From Cyanobacteria bacterium FACHB-63 (lineage in GTDB: Bacteria; Cyanobacteriota; Cyanobacteriia; Leptolyngbyales; Leptolyngbyaceae), in the NCBI GenBank assembly GCA_014695255.1, contig JACJNX010000164.1:1-35271 (forward strand): a stretch of 35,271 nt of DNA, given 5' to 3'. Position numbers and translations under genes: made by a program. Numbering within the stretch: position 1 is the first letter of the stretch; the number at the start of each line of letters is the position of its first letter. The notes beneath the pieces are model-generated. The model was not told the origin of the DNA. It saw only the letters and a list, made by a program, of their open reading frames with translations, and did no database searches. This document shows, in pieces, positions 24,412-32,753 of the stretch.

Positions 24412-24726
24412 TCACTTCAGTTCGCTGCTTGTATGATTATGAGGAGCATCTAACTCTTGTATAATTTTTTGAGCTTCTTCTCTAGATAGAGAACAGTCGG
24501 GTTCACTTGATAAATATTCCTCTGGAACAGAGTCAAGCCAATCAGCGAATCTTAGTCTGTATAAAGTATCAAGAAGCAAATCCTCACTTTCTAGCTCTAG
24601 TTGGTCATCTTCCCATTTTTCAGAGCATTCTCGTGCCCATATAGCTAGTTGAGCAGAAGTGATATTGCCTTGTAGCCAACTATAAATTTCTCTAGCAACC
24701 TGGTTTTTAGTCAGATATTTAACCAT
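24412..24726 (-). CDS. Candidate immunity protein for the 1742-residue DUF4157 toxin
   Basis: 104 residues, acidic, no signal peptide or membrane helix. The sequence reads as a small helical bundle: LTKNQVAREIYSWLQGNITS, AQLAIWARECSEKWEDD, LLLDTLYRLRFADWLDSV, then an acidic tail. The start codon is five bases after the toxin stop, with AGGAAGG of the ribosome-binding site inside the toxin's last codons. A small acidic protein tightly coupled behind a large toxin with a variable C-terminus is the standard arrangement for polymorphic toxin immunity. I do not recognise the family, so the role rests on position, size and charge. Confidence 0.65.
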   Translation of the reverse strand: MVKYLTKNQVAREIYSWLQGNITSAQLAIWARECSEKWEDDQLELESEDLLLDTLYRLRFADWLDSVPEEYLSSEPDCSLSREEAQKIIQELDAPHNHTSSELK

Positions 24727-24731
24727 TTGTT

Positions 24732-27700
24732 TTAACTACCTTCCTGAATCCAAGTACCTGTTTTCTGATTAAATTTTGATTTTATCCATGTCTTCGTTAC
24801 TTCATCAAATACACTATCCCAAACCCCTGTTACTTTCCCCGTTTCTGGATCTTTCAAGTAATGCTTTTTAACCTTTACTCCACTGACATGCTCAAGTTCT
24901 ACGCGAACTTGTCGAGGCTTGTTAGTTGCTTTATCAATTGTTTCGTACCATGATCTAACGTTGCCTTCTCTATCCACCTCTTTCACTAACCTTCCGCCAA
25001 GAGATGGTCCTTCAGTTGATGCTGGTATAATCCGTCCATAATAACGAATTTTACCGTTTTGCAGAACTTTGTAAGACTCTGCTTCTTTTGCTCTCTTCTT
25101 GTGCTTTGGAAAATCTTCAGGGTTAACTGTAGATTGATCCTTATCCTTTTGAACTTCGGCTTTTGTTGTCTCTTTTTTCTCAGGGTTAACTTTGCCATAA
25201 ATCGCCCAGTTTTCTCCTTGTGGAATTACCTCTAGTATCTGAAGCCTATAACGTAGCTTGATAGTATATAACATCGGCATGAGCAGCATCTTGCCCACTG
25301 GTTTACCAGTAAATCTGTTAACAGTGGCTACTGCAACTTCGACGGCTCGATCTAGCCGTTGCCTTTTCTCAGCTTCCTTGTCTTTCTCGTCAGGCTTGCT
25401 GCCTTTGCCCTTATTGCTATAACCAGACTCATTAGTATGTTTATCGGCTTTTTGTCCCTTACCGTCCTTCTTTCCAAAGAATCTCTCCTTAAGTTTGCCA
25501 AACTTATCGCGCACTTTCTTCATGCCGCCCTTCAACTTCTGACCAACCTTCTTGGCAGCATTCTTCAGCTTGTCGCCAATCTTCTTCGCAATCTCCTTAA
25601 TCTTGCCACCCACCTTACTTGCTGCGCCGCGCACCTTCTTCAACAGCCAGTTCGACACAAAGTCAATTAACACTACACCCGCCGCCGCCAGCATTGACCC
25701 AAACTGGGGTCCAGAATTGCCTGTCTTCACAGCTTTCATAAATGCCATGAACCGTTCCATTGCTTGCAGAATCTGGCTCACGGTTCCCCAAGCTGCCTGT
25801 AACCCTTCTATGATCACCATCACCGTACCCGCAGCAGGTACGATCATCGATACCAGTTTCTCAACCAGAATTTGAATCAGGGCAGGCGGAATTGCCGCTT
25901 TGATGCCATCCCATGCCATCTGACCCACCTGTCCAAGACTGATGCCGCCCTGCTTCAGCATCTGCCAAACGACCATGCCCAAGCCCAGCACTTCATCTAC
26001 CTTTTGGTTAAACCACTCTTTCACCGCCGTTTGGAAAGCCGTCCACAAGTGGTTCTTGATGCCATCCATCACCCCAGCTGCCAAGTTACGCAGCCATTGT
26101 CCTGGACTTGCCGCAATGTCTTTGATTAGAGCAGCAAAAGCCCCAATCGCGCTGACCACTGCTTTTGCTGCTGAAATCGCACCTTGCACAGCGTTACTCA
26201 CTAGATCCACAGCCAGCATGTAGCCCTTCGCCAAGAGCTTGAGTGCCCCATCCAATGCTTTGCCCAGCAGGTTGAGGGCTGCTTGCACTCCCTTCTTGAG
26301 CGTGTCGGCTAGGAAGTTAACAGCAGCTTCCGCTGCCGTCACTACCGCTTTGATCGCATTGCGGAAACGATCGCGCAATTTCGGGAAAGCTGCCAGCAGT
26401 ACATCGGCGATCGCCATCAACGCCTCACCCACCGCTTTGATGGCAGCGACAATGACTTTGCGAGCTGCTTCAATCACCTCGGTTGCCAATTTCTGCGCTG
26501 TTTCGATCACTAGCTTGACTGCTGCACGAGCCAGTTCCAATGCAGCTTGAATGGCTTGCTTGATGCCGTCAAAGAAGGCTTTAGCTTTATCCGCCAGCCA
26601 ACCAAAGAATCCTTTTGGTTCTTGATCTGCCTTCCGCCGCTCTGCTTCTGCTTTTTCTTCTCCCTTCTGCCGCTCTGCCTCGGCATCTCGATTGCCTTTT
26701 TCAACATGAGCAGCGGCTTGCGTTTCAGCTTGGATTTGTTTCTGCTGCACATCCTGCTTGCCCTTAGTGACGGCAGCATCCGCATCCTTGCGAGACTTGT
26801 CTACTAAATCTGTCTGCTCTTTGTTCCAGTCCGATCGCAGCTTACCCACTTCAGCTTGGGTCTTTTCGCGTTCTTTTGCCTGCAAATCAGCATTTTCTTG
26901 CTGAATTTTGCTAATTTCTTGATTCGATTTGGCTTTCTCTTCTACAACTTTTGCAGCATGTTCCTGTCGCTGGGTGGCGATCTGCGATTGAGCTTGAGCA
27001 ACGGCAGCCTGAATCTCTTGTCCACTTTGCTGCTGGGCAATAATCGAGATGGCATCATCTTCACCGCCTCCTTTGATGTTGCCACCTGCTACCTTAACCC
27101 CACTCTCTGCGCTCGTACCCGTTTCGCCGCCTACCGCTTCTGCCTTAAGAATTTCTTTCGGCACGGTGGGATAGATAGCATTTTCGCCCATCGGCTCAGC
27201 CAAATCTTGCCGCCCTTCAGCGTGTGCCTCTGCCGCACTTTTCTCCAGATTGGCTTTCTGCTCGTTGGCTTGGTTCGGGTCAGCATCACCTTCGAGCTTG
27301 AGCGCTGGGGGAGAACCTGCGGTGACGTTAAGACCAGGATCGCTAGTCGGTATCCTGTTGATCGATGACTTCAGGACTTGCACATCCCCCTCAGAAACCT
27401 TGCCTTCTGCATTGCCCTGAATCGGTGGTAAGGACGAGCGACCTATAGGTGCTGGCGGCAACTTTACAGGCGGTGGTGGTGAAACAGATTTTGCTTCCCC
27501 CTGGGGCGCTTTCTCAAATGGTTTCGGCATTTTAGCAGCAGGCAAAGGCTGATCGCCCGCTGCTGCATCTTTCGTAGCGCCTGAACCTGAGGGACGTTCC
27601 ATCTGCGGTGGATTGGCAGCTAGTTCAGCCTGCTTCTGAGCGATTGAACTGTTGATCGCCGTGGTTACACCTCCCAGCCCTGCTTGAATTTGCGTCGGTG

Positions 27701-29960
27701 GCAACTGACTCAAAGATGCCAGTCCTGATGATGGATCGGCTTGGGAGACATCCGGTACAGGTGGAGTCGGCGGGTCTTCAATCGCCGTACCGCCACCGCC
27801 GCCACCGCCCACATCGCCGCCAGTCGCTGCTGCATCGCCACCACTCCCTACATCTGCAAGGGCGCTTTCAACTTCGCTGCGATCGCTTGAAGGTAGCTGT
27901 ACTCCTTCTGAATCGGCGGCAACAGCTGCAATCTCTTCCTCACTAGGGCCTGCTGTTTCTACTTCGTCTGAGGTTTCGCTGGCTCCGCCTGCACTAACGT
28001 CAGCTCCTGTGTCGCTCGCTGCTGGAGCTGCCGCGTTACCCGTGAGTGGAGCGGGTTGAGCGTCCGAGTCGGGAGTCGCCAAAGTAGCTGCTGCGGTTGG
28101 GGATTGAGGTGATTCTTGTTTACTCGCAGATTCACCACGCTCTAGATTTTGTGGCACTGCATCCTGAGCAGCAGGCAGCTTTGTCCCTTCAGTCGCCTTA
28201 GATTCCGCCCCTTTTTCTGTTTTAGCGCCTTCGCTTTCGAGTTCTACAGATGCACCCTTCAGTTTCGCTGCTCCATCCTCTTGCCCCTGATTGGGCTGAG
28301 CATGATTCTCGTTTGTAGGTACAATGGCATCCGCTTTTGAGGCGGCAACTTCTGGCTTAGGTAGGTTAGTCTTACTTTCATTTACCTGCCTATCCTGCTC
28401 AGATGGTAAGGGAACGGACAGCGCTTGCTCGTTATCTGCTATGTCTTTACCTGCTACACCCTGCTGATCGGGCTGATTAGATGGGGTGGCTACTGCTTTG
28501 AATGGAATCTGGTCTTTGTTCGACTTAATTAGAGTTTCTGCTGTATCGGAGATCGAGCGATGGGGCTGTTCTAGGTCAGGTGAAGCAGAATCGTTTTGGA
28601 TTGGTTCTATTGACAAATTAGAACCCTTGTACTTAGAAGATGCTGAACTATTTTCTTGCGCTTCTTCTTGGTCTTCCCAGGGGTTGTAGGTGGGAAGTTG
28701 CTTGGCTTGAATTCGCACTCGATTGGTTTCTACAGGTTTTCGGCTGACCTGCTTATTTGAAATACTCCCCGTTTGTTGAATGACATGAGTGAGTTCGTGA
28801 GCTAACAGTTGTTTCCCTGGATTCGATCCCGGGTCGTACTGGCCCGCATTAAAGAAAATGTCTTTGCCGTGAGTGAAAGCACGTGCCTGCAACTTTTGGT
28901 TTAGCTGTGCAGCCGTCCCATCGGTATGTACTCGCACTTGACTGAATTCTGCCCCAAAGCGCGGCTCCATGAAGGCACGCATATCATCCGATAACGGGCT
29001 ACCTCCACCTTTGCTTTGGGTAAGTGTTTGTTCTATACCGTTACCTGTTTCAGCGCTGCCATTTTGGGTTGATTGCGATAGGGCAGGTTTCCTTTGGACA
29101 ACCTCTTCTTCTGCTTCGGCAGGTTCAGGGGTTACCATGGGCGGCTCTACCGCTGCATCTTCCCCACCTGCTTCGGGATCCATCTCCTGAGGTTCTGCTG
29201 CCATTGGTAGGTCAGCTTCTGTGCCATTAGCCGCAGATGTGTTTTCTGCAGGAACAGCCACCTGTTCTGGTTCGGGTTCTGGAGCTACCTCTTCCCTACC
29301 TGCTTCAGGTTCCATCTCCTGGGATTCTACCGCTACCGTTGGTGGCTCAGCTTCTGGAGCAGTTTCCTGCTGCGCTTCGGCTGCCTCTGTTAGTGATTCA
29401 GGCTCTACATCTGCCTCGTCTTCAGAGAGCGCTTGTCGCTGAACTAAGGGTGTAGTGACGGTAGCTAGATGATCCGTAGGTACACCAGATTCCACTTTGG
29501 GGTGTATGGGAAACTGGCTGAAATTCTTCCGGTGTATATCCGGAGGAAAAAGTGGTATTGCGTTTGACTGGGTTTGGGGTAAAACAGAAACTTTGCTGAA
29601 GTCATGACCTGGAAATCGCTGTACAGGTGAGGTATTCCTAGAATCTGGCATGCGCATGACCTGCTCAGCAACACGATCTGCTTCCTGCTCAGCTGGCTCA
29701 TCAGGTTGGCTCACTGTCAGATGGGGCAGGAGCGGAATTCGACTAAAGTCGTGTCCAATAAACCTATCCTGGGTAACTTGGGAAGTTTGTTCTGGAGTTT
29801 GTTCTGCCGATCGCTGAATATCAGCCTCAGCTCCGATCGTTTGAGCAGGCGAGGCAGTCGCATGAACCTCGGTAGTTTGGCTTAGAGGCGGGAAAATGGA
29901 CTGCGATGAGTCCCCTGGTCGCCCATTGAGCTTACGTTGTGTCACCAAGTGATCGTTCAT
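24732..29960 (-). CDS. Giant DUF4157 polymorphic-toxin-like protein (eCIS effector candidate)
   Basis: 1742 residues. The N-terminus mirrors the first DUF4157 protein: TQRKLNG, IGHDFSRIPLLPHL (68-81), EQEADRVAEQVMRM (91-104), FPGHDFSKVSVLP (116-128). The DUF4157 domain is at about 325-400 (FSQVRVHTDG; zinc site HELTH 388-392). A long disordered Pro/Glu/Ala region follows (400-960), then a coiled coil (~970-1113), an Ala-rich amphipathic/hydrophobic helical region (~1114-1450) that could insert in membranes, and a Lys/Gly-rich link. Near 1535 comes RAVEVAVATVNRFTGKPVGK, which in my recollection is a recurring pre-toxin motif. The last ~110 residues (IRYYGRIIP, RSWYETIDKATNKPRQVRVE, KKHYLKDPETGKV) form a separate domain, the likely toxin; it may be the 'type 24' polymorphic toxin domain, but I am not certain. 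No N-terminal signal peptide, as expected for injected cargo. Confidence 0.85.
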   Translation of the reverse strand: MNDHLVTQRKLNGRPGDSSQSIFPPLSQTTEVHATASPAQTIGAEADIQRSAEQTPEQTSQVTQDRFIGHDFSRIPLLPHLTVSQPDEPAEQEADRVAEQVMRMPDSRNTSPVQRFPGHDFSKVSVLPQTQSNAIPLFPPDIHRKNFSQFPIHPKVESGVPTDHLATVTTPLVQRQALSEDEADVEPESLTEAAEAQQETAPEAEPPTVAVESQEMEPEAGREEVAPEPEPEQVAVPAENTSAANGTEADLPMAAEPQEMDPEAGGEDAAVEPPMVTPEPAEAEEEVVQRKPALSQSTQNGSAETGNGIEQTLTQSKGGGSPLSDDMRAFMEPRFGAEFSQVRVHTDGTAAQLNQKLQARAFTHGKDIFFNAGQYDPGSNPGKQLLAHELTHVIQQTGSISNKQVSRKPVETNRVRIQAKQLPTYNPWEDQEEAQENSSASSKYKGSNLSIEPIQNDSASPDLEQPHRSISDTAETLIKSNKDQIPFKAVATPSNQPDQQGVAGKDIADNEQALSVPLPSEQDRQVNESKTNLPKPEVAASKADAIVPTNENHAQPNQGQEDGAAKLKGASVELESEGAKTEKGAESKATEGTKLPAAQDAVPQNLERGESASKQESPQSPTAAATLATPDSDAQPAPLTGNAAAPAASDTGADVSAGGASETSDEVETAGPSEEEIAAVAADSEGVQLPSSDRSEVESALADVGSGGDAAATGGDVGGGGGGGTAIEDPPTPPVPDVSQADPSSGLASLSQLPPTQIQAGLGGVTTAINSSIAQKQAELAANPPQMERPSGSGATKDAAAGDQPLPAAKMPKPFEKAPQGEAKSVSPPPPVKLPPAPIGRSSLPPIQGNAEGKVSEGDVQVLKSSINRIPTSDPGLNVTAGSPPALKLEGDADPNQANEQKANLEKSAAEAHAEGRQDLAEPMGENAIYPTVPKEILKAEAVGGETGTSAESGVKVAGGNIKGGGEDDAISIIAQQQSGQEIQAAVAQAQSQIATQRQEHAAKVVEEKAKSNQEISKIQQENADLQAKEREKTQAEVGKLRSDWNKEQTDLVDKSRKDADAAVTKGKQDVQQKQIQAETQAAAHVEKGNRDAEAERQKGEEKAEAERRKADQEPKGFFGWLADKAKAFFDGIKQAIQAALELARAAVKLVIETAQKLATEVIEAARKVIVAAIKAVGEALMAIADVLLAAFPKLRDRFRNAIKAVVTAAEAAVNFLADTLKKGVQAALNLLGKALDGALKLLAKGYMLAVDLVSNAVQGAISAAKAVVSAIGAFAALIKDIAASPGQWLRNLAAGVMDGIKNHLWTAFQTAVKEWFNQKVDEVLGLGMVVWQMLKQGGISLGQVGQMAWDGIKAAIPPALIQILVEKLVSMIVPAAGTVMVIIEGLQAAWGTVSQILQAMERFMAFMKAVKTGNSGPQFGSMLAAAGVVLIDFVSNWLLKKVRGAASKVGGKIKEIAKKIGDKLKNAAKKVGQKLKGGMKKVRDKFGKLKERFFGKKDGKGQKADKHTNESGYSNKGKGSKPDEKDKEAEKRQRLDRAVEVAVATVNRFTGKPVGKMLLMPMLYTIKLRYRLQILEVIPQGENWAIYGKVNPEKKETTKAEVQKDKDQSTVNPEDFPKHKKRAKEAESYKVLQNGKIRYYGRIIPASTEGPSLGGRLVKEVDREGNVRSWYETIDKATNKPRQVRVELEHVSGVKVKKHYLKDPETGKVTGVWDSVFDEVTKTWIKSKFNQKTGTWIQEGS

Positions 29961-30043
29961 ACCCTGCCCTCTCTCGATGCGTAGGGAATCCTCAATCCTG
30001 AAGCGCTATCTATCGAACGTACTACTGAATTGAGCAAAATAAA

Positions 30044-30059
30044 TTAGACGAAAGTCTAG
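30044..30059 (-). promoter_or_regulatory. Second copy of the ATPase-DUF4157 intergenic hairpin
   Basis: TAGAC-GAAA-GTCTA at 30045-30058, 3 bases from the stop of the ATPase relic and about 85 bases before the 1742-residue toxin start. Same stem as at 5350-5363, with the loop differing in one base (GGAA there). Retained although the ATPase gene next to it is destroyed. Confidence 0.35.
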
Positions 30060-30061
30060 GT

Positions 30062-30184
30062 TTAAATCCAGCCTGCTGTCTCGGACTCGGTTAGATTCTT
30101 TTCTAACTTGGCATATTCTGTTTTCGCGGCTTGCAATACATGCTTCATTTGCACCGATTCGCCCGCGTCCGCAGCTAGAAAAGC
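30062..30184 (-). pseudogene. C-terminal relic of a second AAA+ ATPase gene
   Basis: The minus strand encodes AFLAAD, then SVQMKHVLQAAKTEYAKLEK, NLTESETAGWI and a stop. It matches the last ~40 residues of the intact ATPase (AFLAADMREPVQMKHLLQAA... ending NLTESEVAEWI). Over the best 56 bases, 51 are identical at DNA level. Upstream of about 30185 similarity ends abruptly and unrelated plus-strand helicase coding begins, so a deletion removed the first ~610 codons. It shows that the giant toxin was once preceded by its own ATPase, as the other DUF4157 gene still is. Confidence 0.85.
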
Positions 30185-30185
30185 A

Positions 30186-32319
30186 GAAAGCTGGCCCAAA
30201 GAAGATCAGATAGCAGTCAGCGACAAGGAATTACGCCTCCATGTTGAAGGAATGGGTGACCAGCTGGTTGGAGTGATTCAGCGGCTCTGGCGGAGACTTC
30301 AATGGGCATTAGATCAAATGCGTCGCCTGAATGAGTTACGGGTTCAGAAAGGAACCTTAGATCCAGATGAAGATGCCCTTTTCCAACGGTGCGATCGCCT
30401 GATCAAGCGGCTCAAAGGCATTCAGAAGAAACGAAAACAGGATGCAGAAGGATTTGATGATACCAACACCTACAGCGTATTGGCGGCTGAAGGATTCCTA
30501 CCCGGTTACGGGCTAGATACTGGTTCAATCAAAGGCACTGCTCAGACTCCTCGCAGTGCTGGATGGCTCCCCGATTTTGACTTACCTCGTCCCGCAAGTA
30601 TGGCGCTGCGCGAGTATGTTCCCGGCAACTTGATCTATTTGATCTATGCCAATGGTAACCGCTTTGTTCCACGGTTCTTTCATCTTGAGCCAGAAGAACC
30701 CCTCCGTTTCCAGGTTGATATTACCAACGAAGCCATTCGAGAAATGGGAACTGCGGGCACGAGCACCGGGCTATTAGCCTCAACCTTAAAGGCTTTGGCA
30801 ATTTGTAATGTAGACCTCCCGCACCAGTCCAACATCTCCGATGAGGAGGACAACCGTTTTCAGATGCCTGTGACACTATTGGGTTACGAGCAGGACCGAC
30901 ATGATGGAGGATCGGCATACTCCTGGGGAAGTCATACTGTTCTACTGCGTCGTAATGTTCACCTGCGAATGGTCAATATTGGACAACCAGCCTGGTTCGA
31001 GGTGGTAGCTTTGGCTATACCGTTTGCTCTGTTTGCGGACAAAGCCGATCGCCTTTCTCCTCCCAACGAGATCGCGACTTGTTCATTCAGGATCATACTC
31101 AACGCTGTGGCAAACCTGTTGAACCCGTTGGCTTCTATGCCAATATTATCGCCGATGCCCTCACAATTCAGGATTGCGAGAATCGCCAGATTGCCTACAG
31201 CATCATAGAAGCAATTCGGTATGGTGCTGCCAATGTGCTGGATATGGAATTAGACGACCTCCAAATTCTGACGATCGCGTATCCCGGCTCCGAAAGGGTC
31301 GATGTGTTGCTGTACGATCCGATGCCCGGTGGTTCTGGATTGCTAGAGCAGTTATTAGCTCGTTGGACAACGGTAATTTCAGCCGCTTTGGATGTCGTTG
31401 GGAATTGTCCCTCCCAATGTAATACGGCATGTATCGACTGCTTATTCACCTTCCGCAACGCTTACTACCATCGCTATCTCAACCGCCATACAGCATTAGA
31501 AAAGTTGCAGAACTGGGGCGACATTCTCAATCAGAGTCATATCGTTCCGGCCAAACTTCCGAAAGCAGCGCCCAAGGCAGACGCTCAACCTGTCAATGAT
31601 AGAGAGTCCCGTCTCTATGAAATGCTCAAGCGAGCAGGTTTTCCGGAGCCAGCACCACAAAAACCCATTAATTTGGGTCAACCGCTGGGTACTACCAAAC
31701 CTGATTTCTTCTTTGAAGATCCCAATGAAGACCTGGAGGGTATTTGTGTCTATCTGGATGGGATGAGTAAGCATTTACATGGCAATCCAGATACTGCTCA
31801 ACGCGATCGCGCCATCCGGGAGGAACTTCGTAATTCTGAATATGAGGTCATCGAGATTCCTGCGGGTGATCTGGATGATCCTCAGAAGATGGCAAAGTAC
31901 TTCTTCCGTATCGGTAGGATTTTGGTTGGTAAAGCCAAAGCCAAGGATATTCGGGACAATCCTACCTGGTTTGAAGCAACGCCCTCTGCTCCAAATCAAC
32001 AACCTGTTGAATCACCTGCTGAAATTGATTGGAGTTTATTTGAACCCACCTGGCTACCGATTCTAAAGTCACTTGCTGCCGCAGAGGAATCGAGGTCGAT
32101 GGGGGAGAAGATATCGGCGACGAGGGACAAGTTGTAGGAACATGTATCGCTCAGGTGATAAAGGGCAATAACACGCTCCTGATTATTGATGCAACTCGAA
32201 CAGATGCTTCTCAACTCCAGCAGGTGCTGAGCAAGCAAAAGCGTCCCTCGATTGCGATAAACTCTAATCGCCCAGATGCGATCGATCAGATCCTCAACGC
32301 ATTACAGGAGGAAGGCTAA
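30186..32319 (+). pseudogene. DUF1998 helicase-type protein with Vsr/DUF559-like C-terminus, 5'-truncated and twice frameshifted
   Basis: Three frames in succession form one protein. Frame one (30186 to ~31010) has ELRLHVEGMGDQLVGVIQRL, GFLPGYGLDTGS, REYVPGNLIY and RFVPRFFHLEPEEPLRFQ, the linker of DrmB/MrfA/DruE-type helicases. Frame two (~31010-32090) starts with a zinc site, YTVCSVCGQSRSP, and continues into DUF1998: AIRYGAANVLDMELDDLQI, LLYDPMPGGSGLLEQL and the CPSQCNTACIDCLFTFRN cysteines, then a nuclease-like domain (KPDFFFED, ICVYLDGMSKHLHG, IREELRNSEYEVIEIP). Frame three (~32092-32319) is the tail, GEDIGDEGQVVGTCIAQVIK to ALQEEG-stop. Each shift equals one lost base. The helicase motor domains are deleted at the 30185 junction. 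Such proteins unwind DNA in several phage-defence systems. The stop overlaps the next start (TAATG). Confidence 0.75.
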
Positions 32320-32654
32320 TGGTCGTTCTGCTTGGCAAATCTCTCATGACCTCTCTGTCAAAGCTGAATGCGAATGACACGAAGCGCGTCACTGATTTCA
32401 TCGACAAGTTCTATGACAATCCAGTTCATCCCAGCATCAGCCTTGAACGGGTCACGAAGGCAAAGGATGATAACCCCTGGTCTGCTCGCATCACCCAAGG
32501 GCTAAGCGCCATCATCTACAAAGAGGGTAATACTTGGGCGCTGATCTATGCGGGACAGCACGACGATGCTTACGCCTGGGCAAGAGTGCGTCGAGTTGAA
32601 CAGAATGCTAAAACAGGTGCTTTGCAAATCATCGAATTTACAGAGGCGATCTAG
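32319..32654 (+). pseudogene. RelE/ParE-like N-terminal domain of a UvrD-type helicase, cut off by an amber codon
   Basis: 111 residues starting at the ATG that overlaps the upstream stop. MTSLSKLNANDTKRVTDFID, SISLERVTKAKDDNPW, SARITQGLSAIIYKEG and WALIYAGQHDDAYAWARVRR have the shape of a RelE/YoeB/ParE fold, and closely resemble the N-terminal extension seen on some bacterial UvrD-like helicases rather than a free toxin. No antitoxin gene is beside it. After TAG (32652-32654) the same frame continues without another stop (QQFAEKPQNQSGLF, then LLSLGLPPTWL) into the helicase at 32754, so the two were almost certainly one gene and a CAG-to-TAG change split them. Confidence 0.7.
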
Positions 32655-32753
32655 CAGCAGTTTGCCGAGAAGCCTCAGAATCAATCAGGACTGTTTGACG
32701 CTCACAATGACGATTACCTACTAAGTTTAGGCTTACCTCCAACATGGTTAGCA

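Noticed and set aside
25359-29455. Series of plus-strand frames of 70-170 codons within the giant toxin gene
   Set aside because: All are antisense shadows of low-complexity Ala/Glu/Lys-rich coding; no ribosome-binding sites or domains seen.
30108-30185. Upstream start (residues MAYSVFAACN...) for the DUF1998 fragment
   Set aside because: These codons are the antisense of the ATPase relic, so the open frame is accidental and the helicase coding starts only at about 30186.
32319-32654. Stand-alone RelE-type toxin of a toxin-antitoxin pair
   Set aside because: No antitoxin gene is adjacent and the frame continues through one stop into a helicase, matching known helicase N-terminal domains better.
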